NCBI GenBank assembly: GCA_045540815.1
Contig: JAZQHY010000016.1
Coordinates: forward strand, 1 to 18,671
Length of the DNA stretch: 18,671 nt
Direction of reading: 5' to 3'
Source: JAZQHR01 sp045540815
GTDB taxonomy: Bacteria; Bacillota; Clostridia; UMGS1810
Shown: positions 13,826-18,671 of the stretch, piece by piece
How positions within the stretch are numbered: position 1 is the stretch's first letter
Layout of the letters: each line of letters starts with the position of its first letter
Notes under the pieces: generated by a model
What the model was told of the DNA's origin: nothing
The model's input: the letters and a program-made list of their open reading frames with translations, nothing else
The model's database searches: none
Program-made: the position numbers and the translations under genes

Positions 13826-15850
13826 ATGATTATAAAAGAATTAAACCTCATAAGTTTTGGCAAATTTACAAACAAAGTTATTTCTTTTGAAAACGGAATA
13901 AACCTTTTATACGGTGAAAATGAATCAGGCAAATCGACCATTATGTCGTTTGTACAGTTTATGTTTTACGGAAGTAACACAAAAAAATCAAATATTGCAG
14001 AAAATTTAAAGCTTAAATATATGCCGTGGAATTCTGAAATAATCGAGGGCGAGCTTACATATTCATTAGACGGCACAGATTATATCATTCACAGAAAAGC
14101 AGGAAAAAGAAGCTCTGTTGATGTTATAAACAAAAACACCGGCGAAAGCCTCGGAAGTGATATATCAAAAAATATTGGTATACATATTTTGGGCCTTAGC
14201 GAAGACGCCTTTATAAAGACGCTTTTTATATCACAATCAAGCACTGCTACAGGCCCAGACAAAGACGGATTGCTTGTCAAAAAGCTATCAAATCTTGGCA
14301 AAAGCGCTGACGAAGGCGGTTCGTATACCAAGGTTAAAAAGCAAATCGAGGAAGAAGTATTAAACCTTTCTTCTCCAAGAAGATCGGGAGCAATTATACC
14401 AAACCTAAAAAGTCAAACAGATGAGCTTACCCAAAAACTTTCGGACATACTGGAAAATATAGAAAGCATAGAAGCCTCTAAATCAGAACTTGACAAAATA
14501 GCTCTCGAAATTAAAAATCTTACCGCACAAAGGGATAAGCTTAAAGAAGAGATTGATTTATCCGAAAAATCATCACTTGCAGAAGAATTCAAAGCTGCTG
14601 AAGAAAAATATAATTTAGCAAAAGAAAAGTACGATACGGTACATAAAGAATATTCAAAGATTGATTTAACTACCTACAGTGAATTTGAAAATATAAGTGA
14701 AGATGCATTGAACAAAATCACACAAGACAGTGGTGATGATGTAAACAGACTTAACTCGTTGGTAGTATTTGCAAAAGAAAAAGCAACAAGCTCTAAGAAT
14801 ATGTGTGTTGCATCAACTATCGGTTTTGTCATATGCGCAGTGCTTGGATTTATATATCCTATTTTCTTTGCAGCTATGGGCATACTCGCGGTAATAGCTG
14901 CTTACGGGCTTATATCATTTAACCAACAAAACAAAAAAGCAAGCGAAACAGAAGATAAAGTTGCATCATTAAAATCAGAAAAGAATGCTCTTTTATCAAA
15001 ATACGGATGTGATACCGTCTCGGAATTTGTAAAAAAACACTCTGAATATATGGAGCTAACAAGCACTAAAACATCGCTTAAAACATCGCTTGAGTTTTTG
15101 GAAAACGAAATGATTTTGGCTAAAGAAAGGCTCGACAAAATTTCGCAGGAAATCATATCAAAATATGATAAATTGGAAAATGTATTGAATATTTTTTACA
15201 AATGTGATAATATTGGTAATATAAATGATAAAAAGGAAGATTTGGAAAAAGTATCATCTTCTATCATTCATCTTAAAACAAAGCAAGCTATTATAACTGA
15301 AAAACTTGCAAACCAAAGCGATATTTTTGAAGACTTTATAAGCACAAAGGAAAATATTGAACACAACAGTAAGCTTATGGCGGAATATGAAAAACGCCTT
15401 GAAACTCTAAAACTTGCGCTTGATATTTTAGACGATTCCTTTGATGAAATCAAAAATAACTTTGCGCCGAAGCTTAGCAAAAACATCGGTAAAATACTTG
15501 CAGAAATCACAGATGATAAGTATCAAAACATCGTTATAAATCACAACTTTGACACACGTCTTGACAGTGGAAAAGGATTTTATGAATCACCATATTTTTC
15601 AGGTGGTACCATTGACCAGTTGTATTTTGCTGTAAGATTTGGTATAATAGAAACTATAAAAGAAAACACAGATAATTATCCTGTATTTTTAGATGACGTT
15701 TTCTGCCAGTGTGATGCAAAAAGACTTATCGGTGCAGTAGAATTTTTGAAAAAATATTCTATGAGCAACCAGATAATTTATGCAACCTGTCACGAAAGAG
15801 AAAAAACGGCATTTGAAAACGCAGGATTATCCAACACTATAAAATTATAA
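13826..15850 (+). CDS. yhaN: SbcC/Rad50-like ATPase, YhaN type, with a central membrane hairpin
   Basis: A 674-residue ABC/SMC-like ATPase, the likely partner of the nuclease upstream. Walker A is GENESGKST (30-38), the Q-loop is FISQS (Q137), the ABC signature is FSGGT (591-595), Walker B is VFLDDVF (620-626), and a switch histidine is H656 in ATCHE. Coiled-coil-like stretches lie at about 190-275 and 370-540. Between them is an unusual hydrophobic region at 326-365 (two helices, joined by a GFIYP turn) that would put the middle of the arms in the membrane. A zinc-hook CxxC is not seen. Similar insertions are known in the YhaN group. It is shorter than B. subtilis YhaN as I recall it (about 960 residues). 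The next gene, for an Asp23/Gls24 protein, follows after 20 bp. Confidence 0.9.
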   Translation: MIIKELNLISFGKFTNKVISFENGINLLYGENESGKSTIMSFVQFMFYGSNTKKSNIAENLKLKYMPWNSEIIEGELTYSLDGTDYIIHRKAGKRSSVDVINKNTGESLGSDISKNIGIHILGLSEDAFIKTLFISQSSTATGPDKDGLLVKKLSNLGKSADEGGSYTKVKKQIEEEVLNLSSPRRSGAIIPNLKSQTDELTQKLSDILENIESIEASKSELDKIALEIKNLTAQRDKLKEEIDLSEKSSLAEEFKAAEEKYNLAKEKYDTVHKEYSKIDLTTYSEFENISEDALNKITQDSGDDVNRLNSLVVFAKEKATSSKNMCVASTIGFVICAVLGFIYPIFFAAMGILAVIAAYGLISFNQQNKKASETEDKVASLKSEKNALLSKYGCDTVSEFVKKHSEYMELTSTKTSLKTSLEFLENEMILAKERLDKISQEIISKYDKLENVLNIFYKCDNIGNINDKKEDLEKVSSSIIHLKTKQAIITEKLANQSDIFEDFISTKENIEHNSKLMAEYEKRLETLKLALDILDDSFDEIKNNFAPKLSKNIGKILAEITDDKYQNIVINHNFDTRLDSGKGFYESPYFSGGTIDQLYFAVRFGIIETIKENTDNYPVFLDDVFCQCDAKRLIGAVEFLKKYSMSNQIIYATCHEREKTAFENAGLSNTIKL

Positions 15851-15870
15851 TTTTGGAGGTGCTTAAAAGT

Positions 15871-16236
15871 ATGGCAAACAATGTACTTTGTCTAAATTTT
15901 GCAAAAGGCGACGTTATCATTGAAAACGAAGCTATAGCAAAGCTTGCGGGAATAGTAGCTACAGGCTGCTATGGTGTAGTTGGTATGGCTTACCGTTCTA
16001 AAAAAGATGAGATTGCAAGCCTCTTAAAAAAAGATACGCTCACAAAAGGAATAAAGGTAAATTATGACGGTGAAAAAATAAATATTGATATGCATATTAT
16101 CGTTCAGTACGGTGTAAACATAAACGTTATATGCGACAGCATTATCAAAAATGTAAAATATCAGTTAAATCGTATTACAGGTGTTGAAATCGGAAAAGTA
16201 GACGTTTATGTTGAAGGTTTCCGCATACAGGAATAG
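15871..16236 (+). CDS. yloU: Asp23/Gls24 family protein (YloU-like)
   Basis: A 121-residue Asp23/Gls24 (DUF322) protein, a family linked to envelope stress and found at the membrane or cytosol in Firmicutes. The family pattern shows in DVIIENEAIAKLAGIVATGCYGVVGMAYR, then the beta-strands INIDMHIIVQYGVNI and the ending RITGVEIGKVDVYVEGFRI. The start is the ATG at 15871, because GGAGG (15855-15859) lies 11 nt before it. An in-frame TTG 18 nt earlier overlaps the binding site. It is followed after 15 bp by fakA, the conserved yloU-yloV pairing. Confidence 0.93.
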   Translation: MANNVLCLNFAKGDVIIENEAIAKLAGIVATGCYGVVGMAYRSKKDEIASLLKKDTLTKGIKVNYDGEKINIDMHIIVQYGVNINVICDSIIKNVKYQLNRITGVEIGKVDVYVEGFRIQE

Positions 16237-16251
16237 AGGTGTGTTTTTAAA

Positions 16252-17910
16252 TTGATTAAAGAAATTACCGGCCAGATTATGGCGGATATGATTATATCTG
16301 GCGCTCATAATCTTAACAATCAAAAAAATATAATTGACGACCTCAACGTATTTCCTGTACCTGACGGTGACACAGGTACAAATATGTCGCTTACCATGAA
16401 GGCGGCAGTATCAGAGGTTGATGCAAATAGAGATAAAGGCACAGGCGCTGTAGCAAAAGCACTTGCAAGCTCAACACTTAGAGGCGCAAGAGGTAACTCG
16501 GGTGTTATTCTGTCACAGCTTATGCGAGGTATTCAAAAGCACGTAAAAGATACCAATGTGTTAACTGCAAAAGACATTGGTCTTGCATTCACAAAAGCAT
16601 CAGAAAGCGCATACAGAGCAGTTATGAAACCTACAGAAGGTACTATCCTTACTGTTGCAAGAGAAACTGCCGAGGCCGCAGTAAGATTTTGTGAGGAAAC
16701 AGACGATATCACTATTATTTTTGAAAAAATAGTAGAAGCTGCAAACAAATCACTCTCTCGCACTCCTGACCTTCTTCCACAGCTTAAGCAGGCAGGCGTA
16801 GTTGACGCAGGCGGTAAGGGTTTAGTTAGCGTACTTGAAGGTTGCCTTGAATATTTAAAAACAGGCAAGGTTATAGAAACTAATGCCGAAGAGGTTAAAA
16901 AAGAAGCATCAAATGTCGGTGCAGATATCGACCCAGAAAGCATTAAGTTTATATACTGCACAGAGTTTTTAATCAGCAAGAAAAATATGAGTGTTGACTC
17001 ATTTAAGTTTAAAACTACTATCGAGCATTTCGGTGACAGTATGGTTGTAATTGATGATGAGGATATTATCAAAGTACATATTCATACAAATGAGCCAAAC
17101 CTTGTACTTGGTGAAGCACTTAAGCTTGGTTCTCTTATGAATATAAAGATTGATAATATGAAATTCCAGCACGAAAGCAAGCTTGAAATATCTTCAGGTG
17201 ATAAATCTGCTGATGTAAAAAAAGCAGAACGTGAAAAACCAACTGAACCGCCAAAGAAATTTGGTGTAATAGCAGTTGCAGTCGGTGAAGGTATTGAAAG
17301 CATCCTTACAGAGCTTGGAGTTGATAAAATCATTTCAGGCGGACAGACTATGAATCCTAGTACAGATGATATTTTAACCGCTATTGAAGAACTTAACGCA
17401 GAAAACATAATCGTTTTCCCTAATAATAAAAATATCATTTTAGCCGCTCAACAAGCTAAAAATCTGACCGAGAAAAACGTATATGTTATACCTACAAAGC
17501 ACGTTACACAGTCGCTTTCTTGTATGATAGCATTTGACGAATCTCTAAGCGCTGGCGAGATGGAAGACAATATGAACGAGATTATCGAAAACGTAAAGTC
17601 AGCACAGCTCACCTACTCTGTAAGAGATACTGTTGTAGACGGCAGAGAGATTGCAAAAGGTGATATATTAGGTATTATCGAAGGCAAAATCACACACACA
17701 GGCGCCGATACCACAGACGTGCTTTTAGACGTGCTTGGTGATATGGCAAATGGCGACGGCGGAGTTATAACTGTTTTCTACGGAGAAGACATATCCGATA
17801 CCGATATTGAGCCTGTAGAACAGATGCTAAATGACAAATTCCCAAGCTATGATATTGCAGTATACCCAGGCGGTCAGCCGGTTTACTCATATATCCTATC
17901 AGTTGAATAA
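16252..17910 (+). CDS. fakA: Fatty acid kinase catalytic subunit-like protein FakA (YloV, DAK2 + DegV-like domain)
   Basis: A 552-residue fusion of a DAK2/DhaL kinase domain (about 1-200), a middle linking domain and a C-terminal DegV-like domain (about 330-552). In Firmicutes FakA phosphorylates fatty acids bound to a separate FakB protein to make acyl phosphate for phospholipid synthesis. The Mg-ATP site is in NVFPVPDGDTGTNM (D38, D40), followed by RGNSGVILSQ (80-89). The start is TTG, supported by alignment of ITGQIMADMIISGAHNLN with family N-termini; AGAGGT lies about 11 nt upstream. No FakB gene lies in the window. It follows yloU by 15 bp and is followed by a terminator. Confidence 0.94.
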   Translation: MIKEITGQIMADMIISGAHNLNNQKNIIDDLNVFPVPDGDTGTNMSLTMKAAVSEVDANRDKGTGAVAKALASSTLRGARGNSGVILSQLMRGIQKHVKDTNVLTAKDIGLAFTKASESAYRAVMKPTEGTILTVARETAEAAVRFCEETDDITIIFEKIVEAANKSLSRTPDLLPQLKQAGVVDAGGKGLVSVLEGCLEYLKTGKVIETNAEEVKKEASNVGADIDPESIKFIYCTEFLISKKNMSVDSFKFKTTIEHFGDSMVVIDDEDIIKVHIHTNEPNLVLGEALKLGSLMNIKIDNMKFQHESKLEISSGDKSADVKKAEREKPTEPPKKFGVIAVAVGEGIESILTELGVDKIISGGQTMNPSTDDILTAIEELNAENIIVFPNNKNIILAAQQAKNLTEKNVYVIPTKHVTQSLSCMIAFDESLSAGEMEDNMNEIIENVKSAQLTYSVRDTVVDGREIAKGDILGIIEGKITHTGADTTDVLLDVLGDMANGDGGVITVFYGEDISDTDIEPVEQMLNDKFPSYDIAVYPGGQPVYSYILSVE

Positions 17911-17917
17911 ACAAATG

Positions 17918-17951
17918 CAGTGCAGAGATTTCTAAATTTCTGCACTGTTTT
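17918..17951 (+). terminator. Intrinsic terminator after fakA
   Basis: A 12-bp stem (17918-17929 with 17936-17947, one G-U pair in the RNA) with a 6-nt loop is followed by TTTT then A-rich DNA. It starts 7 bp after the fakA stop, so recG probably relies on read-through or its own promoter. No clear recG promoter is visible in the short gap. Confidence 0.78.
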
Positions 17952-17968
17952 AAAATCAGGTGAATTTT

Positions 17969-18671
17969 ATGACCAGAGAAGAATTTAATAAATACATTGA
18001 ATATTTAAATACTGATATCACCTTTATAAAAGGTGTGGGTGAAAAGCGCGCAAAAATGCTTCATAAGCTGGGCATCAGATGCGTGTGGGACCTTTTATAC
18101 TATTTTCCGCGCGATTACGAAGACAGAAGAAAGGTACATACTATCCTGTCTGCGCCAATTGGTGAAATGTGCTGTATAAAGGCTACACCAAATACAAAGC
18201 TTGTAAAAAAACAAATCAGGCGAAACGTCACACTTTACTACCTTTATGTCGAAGACGATACAGGCTCTATCCACGTTAAATGGTTTGGAAATGACACTTA
18301 TCCTGTAAATATAAGCTATGGCGAAGAGTATATTTTTTACGGCAAAAAAGTGTACGGATATGGCAAGACCGAGTTTGAGCTTGATGTAATGGAAAAAGTC
18401 AAAAACGCAAAATACACTATGCGCATAGTGCCTAATTATCCGCTTACAAAAGGATTAAACCAAAATCTTATTCGCTCACTTGTATCATCTTGTCTTACAA
18501 ATGTGGAAAGATTTCTCGACATATTTACCGAAGATGTCAGAAAAACATATAACCTTGAAAGCACTGATTTTGCAGTAAGGCAAATGCATTTTCCAAGCGA
18601 TGATACAGCATTTGCCAAAGCGCGCAGAAAGCTTGTATTTGAGGAATTGTTTATCCTTCAGCTTGCCCTAT
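17969..18671 (+). CDS. recG: ATP-dependent DNA helicase RecG, N-terminal part (cut by window edge)
   Basis: The first 234 codons of a RecG-like helicase, which drives reversal and branch migration of stalled replication forks. Visible are the helix-hairpin-helix-like ITFIKGVGEKRAKMLHKLGI start (shown by KGVGEKRAKML), the DLLYYFPRDYEDRR motif typical of the RecG wedge domain, and an OB-fold stretch with KWFGN. The helicase motifs lie beyond the right edge. ATG start with AGGTG 6-8 nt upstream. The gene follows fakA across a terminator; yloU-fakA-recG is close to the order in other Firmicutes, where serine dehydratase genes often lie between. Confidence 0.94.
   Translation, partial: MTREEFNKYIEYLNTDITFIKGVGEKRAKMLHKLGIRCVWDLLYYFPRDYEDRRKVHTILSAPIGEMCCIKATPNTKLVKKQIRRNVTLYYLYVEDDTGSIHVKWFGNDTYPVNISYGEEYIFYGKKVYGYGKTEFELDVMEKVKNAKYTMRIVPNYPLTKGLNQNLIRSLVSSCLTNVERFLDIFTEDVRKTYNLESTDFAVRQMHFPSDDTAFAKARRKLVFEELFILQLAL

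Noticed and set aside
16533..17438. Open frames of 179 and 118 codons antisense to fakA
   Set aside because: They are shadows of the strongly conserved fakA frame; serine- and leucine-rich composition is typical of antisense frames and no family is recognisable.

Overview
This window looks like chromosomal DNA from a low-GC, endospore-forming Firmicute, most likely class Clostridia. The evidence is AT-rich intergenic DNA, strong Shine-Dalgarno (SD) sites, GTG and TTG starts beside ATG, sigma-A-type promoters, a spoIIID gene, a trmD-rplS-lepB-rbgA-rnhB-yraN run, and an Asp23/Gls24-fakA-recG run. The 16S fragment fits a clostridial lineage, but I cannot name a genus from it.

Layout. Positions 1-424 are the 5' part of a 16S rRNA gene on the minus strand. 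It has a leader of small hairpins, a boxA-like element and a promoter with perfect consensus hexamers (589-617). Upstream of it, also on the minus strand, are a PLP aminotransferase (728-1918) with its own promoter and terminator, then the housekeeping run yraN, rnhB, rbgA, lepB, rplS, trmD (2158-5963, transcribed from high to low coordinates). rplS has its own extended -10 promoter and a leader that could hide its ribosome binding site. Upstream of trmD, where rpsP and rimM often sit, are an alpha/beta hydrolase and a HAD phosphatase (6028-7376). Next come a sodium/proline symporter (7529-9064) with a clear promoter and terminator, and spoIIID (9269-9520), whose SD lies in one arm of a 12-bp inverted repeat.

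Positions 9583-11033 are the least ordinary part: a putative lipoprotein, an RDD membrane protein and two small proteins I do not recognise, all on the minus strand. They follow a lipoprotein gene (11065-11583) that sits behind a type I L-asparaginase (11607-12620).

At about 12.65-12.72 kb two strong promoters diverge. The right-hand one drives a plus-strand run: an SbcD/YhaO-like nuclease, an SbcC/YhaN-like ATPase with a central membrane hairpin, an Asp23/Gls24 protein, the DAK2-DegV protein FakA, a terminator, and the 5' part of recG, which runs off the right edge.

The genes cover translation and tRNA modification (16S, L19, TrmD, RbgA), protein export (LepB), genome maintenance (RNase HII, YraN, YhaO/YhaN, RecG), amino acid metabolism (aminotransferase, asparaginase, PutP) and sporulation control (SpoIIID). 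I see no transposase, CRISPR array, prophage or tRNA gene. No clearly new system stands out. The best leads are the spoIIID ribosome-site hairpin, the rplS leader, and the unrecognised small-gene run at 9.6-11.0 kb.
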